Source: GWC2-45-19 sp964358085
GTDB taxonomy: Bacteria; Patescibacteriota; Microgenomatia; CAZETR01; Amesbacteraceae
Length of the DNA: 64,000 nucleotides
Assembly: GCA_964358085.1 (NCBI GenBank)
Contig: CAYHNU010000001.1
Location: 15,655-79,654, forward strand
Direction of reading: 5' to 3'
Below are positions 17,017 through 25,681 of this stretch, in pieces (position 1 is the first letter of the stretch; each line of letters starts with the position of its first letter). Made by a program: the position numbers and the translations under genes. Under the pieces are notes generated by a model that was not told the origin of the DNA, ran no database searches, and saw nothing but the letters and a program-made list of their open reading frames with translations.

Positions 17017-18143
17017 ACATTCTTATGCTTTCCTGGCGCGGTCCCGGCCACCCCAACTATGGCGGAGCCGAGATCGTTTCACATGAACATGCCAAAGCCT
17101 GGGTAGCTGCTGGTCACCAAGTAACCTTATTCACCTCCTATTTTCCTGGCGTTCCTCAAGAAGAGTTTGTTGACGGGGTGAAAATAATTCGCAGTGGAAA
17201 CCAACTAATTACGATTCAACTTGCGGCTATGTATTGGTATTTGTTTGGCCGCCATTCCAAATATGATTTGGTTATTGATCAATTTCATGGTATCCCTTTT
17301 TTTACTCCGCTTTTTGTCAGAACCAAAAAATTGGCATTTATCCATGAAGTGGCTAAAGAAGTTTGGTGGATAAATCATTTACGCTTCCCCATTAATTACA
17401 TATTTGGCACAGCCGGGTTTATTTCCGAACCCTTAATTTTTCGATTTTTTTATCGTCACATCCCTTTTTTTACCGTATCCCAGTCCACAAAACAAGATTT
17501 GATCAAGTGGTCCATCCCTGCTTCAAATATTCATATAATACCTAACGGAGTCACCACTTTACCTGCTAAATTTGCCAAAGAAAAAATCCCAACCGTGATT
17601 TTTTTAGGCGCTATCGCTCAAGATAAGGGAATTGAAGATACACTGTTTGCCTTTTCACACATTGTCAAACTACATCCCCAGTGGCGTTTATGGGTTGTTG
17701 GTAAGAGTGAACCGACCTATCAGGCTAAGCTGGATGAACTCGGCCTTCACTTAGGAATTAATTCTCGGCTCAAATTCTGGGGCTTTGCGAATGAGCCAAA
17801 AAAATTCGAACTTTTATCCCGGGCCAATGTGATGCTTAACCCATCAGCCAGAGAAGGCTGGGGATTAGTGAATATTGAAGCTAATTCCGTCGGCACACCC
17901 GTTGTCGCCTACGATGTTCCCGGTTGTCGTGACTCTATCCAAGACCAGATCACCGGATTTCTTTGTCCCAAAGGCGATATTTCCTGTCTTGCTAAAACCT
18001 GCGTCCGCCTTGTGAGTGATAATAAGTTGTATGAAAAAATGTCAGCTCAAGCAATAAAATGGTCTCAGCAATTTTCCTGGACCAAATCAACTTCTATTAG
18101 CCTCAAGCTTATTGAGACTTTACACACAACAAATCCGCGTTGA
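17013..18143 (+). CDS. GT4 family glycosyltransferase (tandem paralog)
   Basis: A 376-residue GT-B enzyme. SWRGPGHPNYGGAE (7-20), FIHEVAKEVWW (109-119), TVIFLGAIAQDKGIED (194-209) and EX7E motif EGWGLVNIE (Glu281 to Glu289). Block by block it follows the upstream gene, so the pair arose by duplication; a change in acceptor or step is likely but not provable. It closes a plus-strand run and its last 35 bases overlap the end of the convergent FkbM methyltransferase gene, leaving no room for a terminator. Confidence 0.9.
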   Translation: MNILMLSWRGPGHPNYGGAEIVSHEHAKAWVAAGHQVTLFTSYFPGVPQEEFVDGVKIIRSGNQLITIQLAAMYWYLFGRHSKYDLVIDQFHGIPFFTPLFVRTKKLAFIHEVAKEVWWINHLRFPINYIFGTAGFISEPLIFRFFYRHIPFFTVSQSTKQDLIKWSIPASNIHIIPNGVTTLPAKFAKEKIPTVIFLGAIAQDKGIEDTLFAFSHIVKLHPQWRLWVVGKSEPTYQAKLDELGLHLGINSRLKFWGFANEPKKFELLSRANVMLNPSAREGWGLVNIEANSVGTPVVAYDVPGCRDSIQDQITGFLCPKGDISCLAKTCVRLVSDNKLYEKMSAQAIKWSQQFSWTKSTSISLKLIETLHTTNPR

Positions 18144-18960
18144 AGAGTGAATCCTGGGGGTAATCTATCAATATTTTTTGAATTGAAAGGGTAGACACTT
18201 TTTTGGTAATGTTATTGATTTCGAAAATTTTGAATTTACTCTTCTTAAGAAGATTTAGATACTCCCGACCAGAACTTCCACACAGGCGCAACCCTCTTGG
18301 CCAGAACTCGGTTAAAAGCTTCAGTTTTTTACTTTTCCTTATTATTTCTGATGCACCAGTTAAAGTTTTTGTCTCCGAGCCTTGAATGTCCATCTTAATG
18401 ACATTAATTCTTTTCTCTTTATTTTTTAAAAAAGTGTCCAATTTGATTGTACCTATAGAAATAGATACCCGATTGCCTTCTGGGTCATAAATACGTTGAT
18501 CGCCGAAATTGTCTTCATTACTCAAAAAAAGTTTGGCAGTACCATCTCTATCCGACACGGCTTTGTTAATTAGTACTACGTTTTTATATCCATTTAACTC
18601 CACGTTTTTTTTAAGTAATTCGAAATTTTTGGGAAGTGGTTCAAACGCATATACCCTTCCTTTATCCCCCACTTTTTTCGCGGCAATTAATGTGTAATAC
18701 CCAATGTGTGCTCCTATATCAACGACAATGTCTCCCAAATTAATACTTTGTTTAAAAAGTTCCGTTTCAAATTCTTCCCATTTTCCACTCAACAATAACT
18801 CCAGTGAAATAACTCGGTCATCTTTATCAATATACATCCGGTGGCCATCGACTATTACTGATTCTGGTTTAAAAAAATTTATAATTCTGGAGGCGATGTT
18901 CTTAGTATGAGGATTTTCATAGATGGGGTGTACGATTTTCCATAAAATTCCTCTAAACAT
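18109..18960 (-). CDS. FkbM family SAM-dependent methyltransferase
   Basis: A 283-residue methyltransferase of the FkbM type, which O-methylates sugar or polyketide hydroxyls. VVDIGAHIGYYT (79-90, SAM-binding motif I), AFEPLP (105-110), MDIQGSE in the later part. I place the start at ATG 18960 and not at the in-frame ATG 18969, because a TATAAT box at 18973-18968 overlaps that upstream codon and sits 7 bases before 18960. The 3' end overlaps the convergent GT4 gene by 35 bases. It is the only gene of its minus-strand unit. Likely target: a sugar of the glycan made here. Confidence 0.85.
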   Translation of the reverse strand: MFRGILWKIVHPIYENPHTKNIASRIINFFKPESVIVDGHRMYIDKDDRVISLELLLSGKWEEFETELFKQSINLGDIVVDIGAHIGYYTLIAAKKVGDKGRVYAFEPLPKNFELLKKNVELNGYKNVVLINKAVSDRDGTAKLFLSNEDNFGDQRIYDPEGNRVSISIGTIKLDTFLKNKEKRINVIKMDIQGSETKTLTGASEIIRKSKKLKLLTEFWPRGLRLCGSSGREYLNLLKKSKFKIFEINNITKKVSTLSIQKILIDYPQDSLFNADLLCVKSQ

Positions 18961-18967
18961 AAGTACC

Positions 18968-18973
18968 ATTATA
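18968..18973 (-). promoter_or_regulatory. Predicted -10 box for FkbM gene, leaderless
   Basis: Read on the minus strand this is TATAAT, 7 bases before ATG 18960. That places transcription start at or next to the start codon. No clear -35 box is seen. Confidence 0.6.
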
Positions 18974-19000
18974 CAGCCAAAATACTTTGTTGTTTGGTGT

Positions 19001-19006
19001 TAGAAT
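19001..19006 (+). promoter_or_regulatory. Possible -10 box for radical SAM gene
   Basis: TAGAAT lies 12 bases before ATG 19019, which would give a leader of about 5-6 bases. No good -35 box is visible, and a weak AAGAAG follows. It is less convincing than the other predicted promoters. Confidence 0.35.
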
Positions 19007-19018
19007 AAGAAGTTATAC

Positions 19019-19996
19019 ATGGCAGTAGAAGCTCGAATTAATACAGTCTCTAATGGGGACACGGAGATTCTCGTCCCCCTGCACGGAGGTACCTATCAAG
19101 TGGTTTGGGAACGTTCTTGGGGGAGTGGTGTTTTTAATCCTTCCCCAAATCAATTTTCAGACTTTGCCCGAGGCATTAATTATGTAAAAGGGGGCGAGCA
19201 CAAACTTCTTTTTGGTGTCACTCTTAACGGTGCCTGCCCGGCCGATTGTCTGGATTGCCCCTTCGGGCGCACAATTATGGCAAAACTTTATACCAGTCTA
19301 ACTGACAAACAACTCACCCTAGCTCGTCCAATCAGCTCTTCAGAATTACAATCTGCTCTCGAGCGTGCAAAAGAAATAGCCATAAAGAATGGTATTCTAA
19401 GCCAAAACGAAGTGTTTGCAGCAGGAGCCCTTCTGGCGGGAGATCCTGGTTATAGCCCTCACATTCCCGACCTCATAGCCACGGTTAGCGGTTTTACTGG
19501 TTGTGAAGCCTGCCGTTGGTCTACGGTTGCGCCCGATACTGAAAACAATGTCTTGGGGGCTTTTATAGAGGGAGCAACTCGAGCCAAGGAAGCCAACCCG
19601 ACCCACACGCTCAGTTTTCAAGTCTCCCTTCATAGTACCGACCATCAGGAACGTATCAACCACACGGGTGTTTCTCGTCTTCTGTCGATGCAAGAAATCT
19701 CAATGACATCTCAAAGAATCAGAAAAATTACTGGTAGAAAATTATCTCTTTCCTTTGTATTGCATGAAGGATCTGTATTAGATCCACAAGTATTAAATGA
19801 TAATTTCTCTCCTGACAACAACCTTATCTCTCTACGACCTATCTATTCTCGCATTACCAATCCCATAAATCCGGACAGGTTGATAGAACTTTATTCAAAA
19901 TTAAGAAGCGACAATTGGGATGTGGTTTATATGCCCCCAAGTCAAAGCTATACAGAAGGTGGGCGGCCAATTGAATTACACAACATGAGAAGCTAG
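19019..19996 (+). CDS. Orphan radical SAM protein
   Basis: A 325-residue protein with a radical SAM iron-sulfur signature Cys73-x3-Cys77-x2-Cys80 (NGACPADCLDC). Later come GALLAGDPGYSPHIP and FQVSLHSTDHQERIN, a strand-and-loop layout like that of RlmN-type enzymes (SLHA...R). A second pair of cysteines, GCEAC, lies near residues 161-165. It is the only such enzyme in the window and has its own upstream region, with a divergent FkbM gene before and a convergent GT2 gene after (4-base overlap). The reaction is unknown: it could modify a sugar, a lipid or an RNA. I do not recognise the exact family. Confidence 0.75.
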   Translation: MAVEARINTVSNGDTEILVPLHGGTYQVVWERSWGSGVFNPSPNQFSDFARGINYVKGGEHKLLFGVTLNGACPADCLDCPFGRTIMAKLYTSLTDKQLTLARPISSSELQSALERAKEIAIKNGILSQNEVFAAGALLAGDPGYSPHIPDLIATVSGFTGCEACRWSTVAPDTENNVLGAFIEGATRAKEANPTHTLSFQVSLHSTDHQERINHTGVSRLLSMQEISMTSQRIRKITGRKLSLSFVLHEGSVLDPQVLNDNFSPDNNLISLRPIYSRITNPINPDRLIELYSKLRSDNWDVVYMPPSQSYTEGGRPIELHNMRS

Positions 19997-20778
19997 GCGG
20001 GTGGATTGTAATAGCCCATTGCTGCCTTAATGGCCATTAAGAGGACATCAATTTTTTTTCTAAATCCCACAATCTTAGTAGGGGTTTTGCCCTGCGGAGG
20101 GTAACATCGCACAACTGGAATCTCGACACTTCGTAGTCCCAATCGGTTGGCGCGAGCGGTCACATAAAACAAAATTTCGTAATTGCTAAAAACATTTCTA
20201 AATAATTTCAACCTTGAATTAAGAAGTAATTTTCGGCTATGGGCCCGAAAACCATTACTTGTGTCCGTGTATATCTTACCAGCCGCTAAATTGAGAATTG
20301 GAGTGAACAAGTATCTGTTTGCAAATTTCCTTTCTAGCGGGGTATTGACCGCCCGGCCACCTTTTGCGTATCTGGATCCTTGAATATAATCAAAACCCTC
20401 ATCTAGTTTTTTTATAAAACTCGAAATTGCTTCTACCCCATCTTTACCATTTCCATCCATCTGCACTACCCCTCGATAACCATTTTTAAGCGCAAAGGTA
20501 TAAGCCATCCGGTACTGCGCCCCCAATTTGCCCGGACCGGTTTTTACAAGCAAAGCTGTCACTCCTTGATTTTTCAAAAATTTCGGATCAGTCGAACCGT
20601 CAGTGCTACCTCCGTCGGCAATAATAATGTCCACCAACTTCGCATACTTCTTTACTTTTTGTAGTTGTTTCTTAAACTTATCTCCTTCATTAATAACAGG
20701 GATGACCAGACAATATTTGGTCTTTCTTTTCTTAAACTCGATCTTTTTAAAACTCGGCACCTCCCAATCCTTTTTCAC
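19993..20778 (-). CDS. GT2 family, GtrB/DPM1-like polyprenyl-phosphate sugar synthase
   Basis: A 261-residue GT2 enzyme similar to dolichol-phosphate mannose synthase. CLVIPVINEGDKF (23-35), IADGGSTDGST (53-63), QMDGNGKDG (106-114) at the DxD position, GSRYAKGG, then TSNGFRA. No membrane helices follow, so it is of the soluble DPM1 kind. It is divergent from a gtrA-like gene, and the pair fits a GtrA/GtrB system: the synthase loads undecaprenyl phosphate and GtrA flips it. I choose GTG 20778 over GTG 20781 because it lies 6 bases from the -10 box, mirroring the gtrA start. The 3' end overlaps the radical SAM gene by 4 bases. Confidence 0.8.
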   Translation of the reverse strand: MKKDWEVPSFKKIEFKKRKTKYCLVIPVINEGDKFKKQLQKVKKYAKLVDIIIADGGSTDGSTDPKFLKNQGVTALLVKTGPGKLGAQYRMAYTFALKNGYRGVVQMDGNGKDGVEAISSFIKKLDEGFDYIQGSRYAKGGRAVNTPLERKFANRYLFTPILNLAAGKIYTDTSNGFRAHSRKLLLNSRLKLFRNVFSNYEILFYVTARANRLGLRSVEIPVVRCYPPQGKTPTKIVGFRKKIDVLLMAIKAAMGYYNPPA

Positions 20779-20782
20779 CACT

Positions 20783-20819
20783 CAATTATACAGAAGAACT
20801 TACAACATCTGTATAATTG
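20783..20819. promoter_or_regulatory. Symmetric divergent promoter inside an inverted repeat
   Basis: CAATTATACAG (20783-20793) and CTGTATAATTG (20809-20819) are perfect reverse complements separated by 15 bases. Each arm holds a TATAAT (minus strand 20790-20785, plus strand 20812-20817), and on each side the 6th base after it is followed by a GTG start. Both genes are thus predicted leaderless. The palindrome could also be an operator. Confidence 0.65.
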
Positions 20820-20823
20820 TCTT

Positions 20824-21213
20824 GTGGTACAAACTTTTATACAATTCGTGCGGTTTATGTTTGTGGGCGGATTGGCAGTAGGGGTTGATTTTGTGGTTTA
20901 TTTTGGGTTGTTATTTTTACTACCAGTTATTCCTATTTCTTTGGCCAAAGCTATATCTTACATCTGTGGAGCAACTGTTTCATTTATTGGCCACCGGTAT
21001 TTTGTATTTGAAGCCCACGACCGCCACCCGCAGCATCAAATCCTGCCCTTCAGTGTTCTCTACAGCAGTTCTTTAGTAGCCAATAACTTAACCAACCTAG
21101 TTATTTTAAATCTGACGGGAGTAAAAATCTTGGCCTGGTTTGTGGCCATCTGCTTATCAACTACAATAAATTATCTGGGCATGAAATTTGGGGTGTTCAG
21201 GAAAATTAATTAA
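20824..21213 (+). CDS. GtrA family membrane protein
   Basis: A 129-residue four-helix protein of the GtrA/DPMS family, thought to flip undecaprenyl-phosphate sugars. FVRFMFVGGLAVGVDFVVY matches the family N-terminus; SFIGHRYFVFE and NYLGMKFGVFR are the conserved loop and C-terminal end. I start it at GTG 20824, 6 bases after a TATAAT box, which gives the usual family length; earlier in-frame ATGs lie inside the divergent gene and would add about 50 unmatched residues. It pairs with the GtrB-like gene on the other strand. Confidence 0.85.
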   Translation: MVQTFIQFVRFMFVGGLAVGVDFVVYFGLLFLLPVIPISLAKAISYICGATVSFIGHRYFVFEAHDRHPQHQILPFSVLYSSSLVANNLTNLVILNLTGVKILAWFVAICLSTTINYLGMKFGVFRKIN

Positions 21214-21223
21214 ATCATACCTC

Positions 21224-21251
21224 TTTACACTTTATAAAAATATGATATATA
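21224..21251 (+). promoter_or_regulatory. Predicted promoter of the epimerase gene, leaderless
   Basis: TTTACA (21224-21229), 16-base spacer, TATATA (21246-21251), then 6 bases to ATG 21258. An alternative -10, TATGAT at 21241, has a poorer spacer of 11. Confidence 0.5.
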
Positions 21252-21257
21252 TGACGT

Positions 21258-22298
21258 ATGAAAGTTTTAGTGACAGGTGGAGCGGGATTTGCAGGAAGTC
21301 ATGTTTGTGAGTATTACAAAAACGCCGGAGCAAAAGTTATTGCTTATGACAGCTTAACTAAATTTGAACTGCGTCGTACTGGATATTCTACAGAAAAAGC
21401 TCGATTTCATAATGTAGACTTTCTAAAAAAGATAGGTATTGATGTTGTTAAAGAAGACATTCGGGACCGGGAGACACTGGAGTCATACGCAAAAAAAGCT
21501 GATTTTATTATTCATACAGCCGCCCAACCAGCGATGACTATTTCTTGGGAAGATCCGGAATTGGATTTCACCACCAACGTCGTGGGGTCATTTAATGTAC
21601 TAGAAATTGCACGTAAATATAAAATACCTACAGTATCTTGTGCGACCATTCACATTTATGGCAACAAAATCAATGATGAGGTCAAAGAAGGGAAAACTCG
21701 CTATATCAGACGCCCAACAGAGATTGATGAAAATCATAGATTAGTTGAAGGATTGTTGACCCCATTGCATGCTTCTAAACACACCCTAGACCTTTACACT
21801 CAAACTTACATCGATACATACAAACTCCCTTTGGCGTCTTTTAGACTCACAGGTCTGTATGGATCTCGTCAATTCGGTGGTGAAGATCATGGTTGGGTGG
21901 CCAATTTCGCCATTCGTTCCGTCATGGGTTATCCATTAACTATCTTTGGTACCGGCAAACAAGTGCGAGATATTTTGCATATTTCAGATCTTACCCGAGC
22001 TTTCGACGCTTTTTACAAAAAACAAAAAGCCGGAGTGTACAATATTGGCGGGGGAACTAAAACCACTCTCTCACTAATTGAATGTATCCATTTGATTGAA
22101 AAAATATTGGGCAAGAAATCTAAAATTAAATACCAGCCTTCGCGGATGGGGGACTTGGTATATTTTGTTTGTAACACGACCAAAGCCCAGAAAAATCTAG
22201 GCTGGTCTGCCAAAGTTACTCCGGATAAAGGTGTTAGGGAACTAGTTAATTGGGTTCAAGAAAATAAACATCTTTTCGAGATCAAAGATGCAAAGTAG
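21258..22298 (+). CDS. NAD-dependent epimerase/dehydratase, CDP-tyvelose epimerase-like
   Basis: A 346-residue extended SDR protein that should change the configuration of a nucleotide-activated sugar. VTGGAGFAGSH (5-15) is the NAD-binding loop; HTAAQPA at 86-92; RLTGLYGSRQFGGEDHGWV (196-214) is typical of the CDP-paratose 2-epimerase (tyvelose) branch; GKQVRDILHISDL at 233-245. At the catalytic YxxxK site the sequence reads LHASK (170-174): Lys174 is present but the Tyr is Leu. The next gene, a nucleotidyltransferase, overlaps by 11 bases, suggesting a two-gene nucleotide-sugar module. Confidence 0.8.
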   Translation: MKVLVTGGAGFAGSHVCEYYKNAGAKVIAYDSLTKFELRRTGYSTEKARFHNVDFLKKIGIDVVKEDIRDRETLESYAKKADFIIHTAAQPAMTISWEDPELDFTTNVVGSFNVLEIARKYKIPTVSCATIHIYGNKINDEVKEGKTRYIRRPTEIDENHRLVEGLLTPLHASKHTLDLYTQTYIDTYKLPLASFRLTGLYGSRQFGGEDHGWVANFAIRSVMGYPLTIFGTGKQVRDILHISDLTRAFDAFYKKQKAGVYNIGGGTKTTLSLIECIHLIEKILGKKSKIKYQPSRMGDLVYFVCNTTKAQKNLGWSAKVTPDKGVRELVNWVQENKHLFEIKDAK

Positions 22299-23067
22299 TG
22301 TCAAGATCGGTGTCATTCCTGCCGCTGGATCTGGTAGACGACTGGGTTATCTATCGGGACTTCTTCCTAAAACCTTATTTCCTCTATACGACCGTCCTAT
22401 CATTCATTACGTTGTAGATCAAATGCAGAAGGCGGGGATTGAAGACATTTACATTATTGTTAATGTTTACAAAGAAAAAGTCATAGAGTACTTCAAGCCA
22501 GTGCAAATGGATCTGAGATCCAATATTCATTTTATCGAGCAGAAGGAGTTAAATGGTACCGGGGAGTCCATTCTTTTAGCTGAAAAATATGTAAAAAAGG
22601 AACCTTTCATGGTCATATACGGTGACGATTGTACTATTACTGAGTCACTGGAGCCCATGATCAATAATTTTTTAAAGACTAACGCTTCAGTAATGGAGGG
22701 TGTGGTCAAAGAGACGGATTTAGACATACTTCGACATACATGCTCTGTAAAAATGGCTAAAAATGGCAAAATGATCGAGATTATTGAAAAACCCGAATTC
22801 CCCCCTTACATGCTTAGGGGCTGTGGGGTTTACTTATTTAGACCCGATATTTTTTCTCAAATCAGACAAACTCCAATTCATCCAATTCGTAAAGAAAGAG
22901 AAATTACATACACTATCAATAACCTTGCAAAACAAAATAAGGCATATGGGTTTCTAATAAATGGTTACAACATTAACATTAATGATTACGATGAATTACT
23001 TAAAGCCAGTCAGCTTCTAAAGGATAGTAAAAAGAATTCAAAAAAGGTTATTGAAGTTCTCTTCTAG
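22288..23067 (+). CDS. Sugar-1-phosphate nucleotidyltransferase
   Basis: A 259-residue enzyme of the NTP_transferase family (RmlA/RfbF-like), which joins a sugar 1-phosphate to a nucleotide. PAAGSGRRLG (11-20) is the nucleotide-binding loop, LPKTLFPLYDRPI (26-38) the second signature, then YGDD (metal binding) and IEKPEFPP. It overlaps the epimerase gene by 11 bases and probably feeds it. The nucleotide (CTP, dTTP or GTP) cannot be told from sequence. Its end is one base from the end of a convergent methyltransferase gene. Confidence 0.85.
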   Translation: MQSSVKIGVIPAAGSGRRLGYLSGLLPKTLFPLYDRPIIHYVVDQMQKAGIEDIYIIVNVYKEKVIEYFKPVQMDLRSNIHFIEQKELNGTGESILLAEKYVKKEPFMVIYGDDCTITESLEPMINNFLKTNASVMEGVVKETDLDILRHTCSVKMAKNGKMIEIIEKPEFPPYMLRGCGVYLFRPDIFSQIRQTPIHPIRKEREITYTINNLAKQNKAYGFLINGYNININDYDELLKASQLLKDSKKNSKKVIEVLF

Positions 23068-23068
23068 A

Positions 23069-23911
23069 TTATCTTGGTCTCGAAAGATAAACCAATGGAG
23101 TATACAAGCCCCGAGACGCCAACCATTTTAGAAAACCACCCATCTTCAAGGTGCGAATAATCTTAGAAATAAATTGAATGTAAATACTACGACCGTAAAT
23201 CTCGTTTGATGTCAACTGACGCGACCACTCTGGCAGACCTAAGTTTTCAAATTCAAATCCTTGTTTCCTTAAAGCTAACTCAACCGATTTATGTGTTACA
23301 AATCTTAGCTCGTCAAAAAACTTCTTATTAGTTCTTCCGGCAAGTTGGCAACACCACCATTTCCATATGTCTGGACCGGGAGGGAAAAAGATATAAAAAT
23401 GTGGTTCATAAGGAATATTATAATTCGGTGTTTCAATAAATAATCTTCCCTCTTTTTTGATTACTTTTCGCAACTTTCTTAAATAATCATTTAGGTCAGC
23501 GACATGCTCAACTGTTTCGAAAGAGGAAATAAAATCGAATTTCCCCTTTAATCTAAAGGCATCAGGAGTAGATTGAATTCTGGAGGGAGAAATATTATTT
23601 GCTCTCAGCATTTCTTTTGCAATATTTCGGGCAACGGGATCAATTTCGTATCCGTAATAATTATATCCGGCCAAATTGGCTGCAGCCACAAGTGTGCCTA
23701 TACCGCAACCGGCGTCCAAACAAATATTATTCTGTCTCACTCCAATCACTTTCAATCTTTTTATTTGTACAATTGCACTTTCCAATCTGTGTTTAGCAAA
23801 ATCTGACATTGCGTACGATTTGGGAATAACTCCGCTATAAGTGGCTTCATAGTATTTGACAATTTTTTCCCACAGATACTGGGAAATTTTTACTTTATTA
23901 ATTTTTAACAT
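23069..23911 (-). CDS. Class I SAM-dependent methyltransferase
   Basis: A 280-residue methyltransferase. LDAGCGIGTLV (65-75) is motif I, GYEIDP (87-92) the acidic ribose-binding loop and FETVEHV the post-motif segment. The C-terminal part has a WKWWCCQLAGRTNKKFFDELR block seen in methyltransferases next to glycosyltransferases. It is second in a minus-strand unit, overlapping the membrane protein upstream of it by 14 bases. The substrate is likely a glycan or its lipid carrier. Confidence 0.85.
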   Translation of the reverse strand: MLKINKVKISQYLWEKIVKYYEATYSGVIPKSYAMSDFAKHRLESAIVQIKRLKVIGVRQNNICLDAGCGIGTLVAAANLAGYNYYGYEIDPVARNIAKEMLRANNISPSRIQSTPDAFRLKGKFDFISSFETVEHVADLNDYLRKLRKVIKKEGRLFIETPNYNIPYEPHFYIFFPPGPDIWKWWCCQLAGRTNKKFFDELRFVTHKSVELALRKQGFEFENLGLPEWSRQLTSNEIYGRSIYIQFISKIIRTLKMGGFLKWLASRGLYTPLVYLSRPR

Positions 23912-25664
23912 TTTTTAATTTTCTTAATAGTTCTCTTTTTTCATCAGTTACGTCTATTAAATTTCTACTTTGAAGTCTGTACACGTAGATGTTTTCTAAT
24001 TTTACCGGAAAGTAGGGGCCTGGCATAAATCTCTTTAATGATTGTCCGTCCAAATACGCCGACTCCACCTCTAGCCAAATATTAGTAGCAGCGATATTGT
24101 ACCAAGGAGCGAAATCAAATTGGAAGGATGCAATCACTGGAAACCCAAAAATAAAGGCATGTTGTAAAATTTCGGGATCATCTCCCTCAAAATAAAATAC
24201 TAAAGGCTCTTTGGGGTTGCCAAAGTTCTTAGCCCGTTTGATTGAACCTCTTAATCGATCTGTAAGTTCAATTCCCCTAACTTCTGACAAGTGATATAGG
24301 TATCTATAGCTGGTTTTGGCGTGCAGGCTAAACAACAGTCCAAACATCATAATCAAAACTAACTTTCTTTTTAAATCTGTTTTAGTGGCCAGTGGTACAG
24401 CCATAAGCCAGGCAAGCCCGGCTCCTGAAACGATCAAATATCTACCGGTTATTTCATACAAAAAGCCAGGGTTGCGCAGCCAAGGCGCAATGAAGCCACC
24501 AATCATCATAAAAACGGACAGCACCAATATCAATCGCAAATTATTTTGCCCTTTTAGTTGGATCCACCATAAAATTACCCAGATTAAGAAATATCCACCA
24601 ATTAAATAGGTAAATAGTTCAAATGGTTCTACGGGTGAGGAAGTTTTTGCTATAAATTCTTGCCACACATATGCAGTCCAGCCGCCACCCACGAGGAGTC
24701 CACTAACTAGTTCGATCCTTTTTGACTTAAAGAAAACCAGCCAGATTGCAAAGCCGGCAAAGACGGGAATAACCGCTCTTCTAAAAGTTCTAGGCAGTCC
24801 CCAATGCTCAAGCCTCTGGTACATAAAATCATTGGGTAAAATAATCTTGCCAAGTTGGCTTATGGGAGAAAGAAAGATTTTATAATTTTTTTCTTGGTAA
24901 TGTTTGATGACTAAGCCGTAGTTTTTGATAAGAGCGGCCGTGCCGCGAGCACCGACTGCCCCCCCAATACTGGTATATTTTAGAATCGATGTAGTAAGAA
25001 GAATATATAATCCAATTCGAAAAACCGTTAGAACTGTTTTCTTCCAGTTGAAATTTGTTATCAGCCAGTATATTTCCAAACCAATCATCAGGGCTGGCAA
25101 AAACAGCATGCGGATAGGCTGGGAAATGATGGCAATTACAAATAGTAATGCCAAAATTGTCCATATCCAAAGATTATTTTTAGAGCGGGTTATAGTAAAA
25201 ACACCTAACAAGGTATTCATAACCGCAATGGCCGCGTAGGACGGCATGTTAAATGACCAGTCGGTTGTTTCCAGACCTGTCACTGTTATAGAAAAAAACG
25301 CTGCCGATCCCAGACTAGCCCATTTGTTTCTAGTCAATTTATATACTGGCCATAAAAAAGACAACGATGCCGTAAGCCTTAATAAAAAAGAAAAAATATA
25401 ATAAACCTTATGATTAAATCCAAAATAGTGGTGAATAGTAGCAGTCAACGTATCCATTGGTCCATAGTCGCTAAAGAAAAATGACAAGTTGTTCAGTTTT
25501 TCACCCCCCCATCCATTTGTATAAAAATCGTATCTCCACAGGCCTAAATAGTCATCGCCAGTCAAAGCTAAATTAAAGCTAGGTAGTAGGGTGACAAAAT
25601 ATATGCCAAATAATAAGAAAATCCCCACGACCCAAAATTTATGCGTTTTCATAAACATCATCAT
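23898..25664 (-). CDS. Multi-spanning membrane protein, GT-C-like
   Basis: A 588-residue protein with about eleven hydrophobic segments. After the first helix comes TGDDYLGLWRY, with Asp37 and Asp38 in the first outer loop, the place of the catalytic acid in GT-C enzymes. The last 130 residues are soluble and close with a Glu/Lys/Arg-rich tail. I do not recognise the family. It is first in a minus-strand unit with a methyltransferase. Four in-frame ATGs lie within 12 bases at the 5' end (25664, 25661, 25658, 25652); 25661 fits a TATATT box 6 bases upstream. Confidence 0.65.
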   Translation of the reverse strand: MMMFMKTHKFWVVGIFLLFGIYFVTLLPSFNLALTGDDYLGLWRYDFYTNGWGGEKLNNLSFFFSDYGPMDTLTATIHHYFGFNHKVYYIFSFLLRLTASLSFLWPVYKLTRNKWASLGSAAFFSITVTGLETTDWSFNMPSYAAIAVMNTLLGVFTITRSKNNLWIWTILALLFVIAIISQPIRMLFLPALMIGLEIYWLITNFNWKKTVLTVFRIGLYILLTTSILKYTSIGGAVGARGTAALIKNYGLVIKHYQEKNYKIFLSPISQLGKIILPNDFMYQRLEHWGLPRTFRRAVIPVFAGFAIWLVFFKSKRIELVSGLLVGGGWTAYVWQEFIAKTSSPVEPFELFTYLIGGYFLIWVILWWIQLKGQNNLRLILVLSVFMMIGGFIAPWLRNPGFLYEITGRYLIVSGAGLAWLMAVPLATKTDLKRKLVLIMMFGLLFSLHAKTSYRYLYHLSEVRGIELTDRLRGSIKRAKNFGNPKEPLVFYFEGDDPEILQHAFIFGFPVIASFQFDFAPWYNIAATNIWLEVESAYLDGQSLKRFMPGPYFPVKLENIYVYRLQSRNLIDVTDEKRELLRKLKNVKN

Positions 25665-25675
25665 TATAATATAAT
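25663..25675. promoter_or_regulatory. Divergent promoter region, overlapping -10 boxes
   Basis: On the plus strand TATAAT at 25670-25675 lies 6 bases before ATG 25682. On the minus strand TATATT (25673-25668) lies 6 bases before ATG 25661, and TATAAT (25668-25663) runs into the ATG cluster. Both genes are predicted to be leaderless or nearly so. Confidence 0.55.
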
Positions 25676-25681
25676 CCCCTC

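Noticed and set aside
18961..18969. Earlier ATG (18969) for the FkbM gene
   Set aside because: The TATAAT box at 18973-18968 overlaps this codon, so it would not be in the mRNA; ATG 18960 fits better.
20665..20823. Longer N-terminus for the GtrA protein
   Set aside because: It would overlap the divergent GT2 gene and its promoter and adds about 50 residues with no match to the GtrA family.
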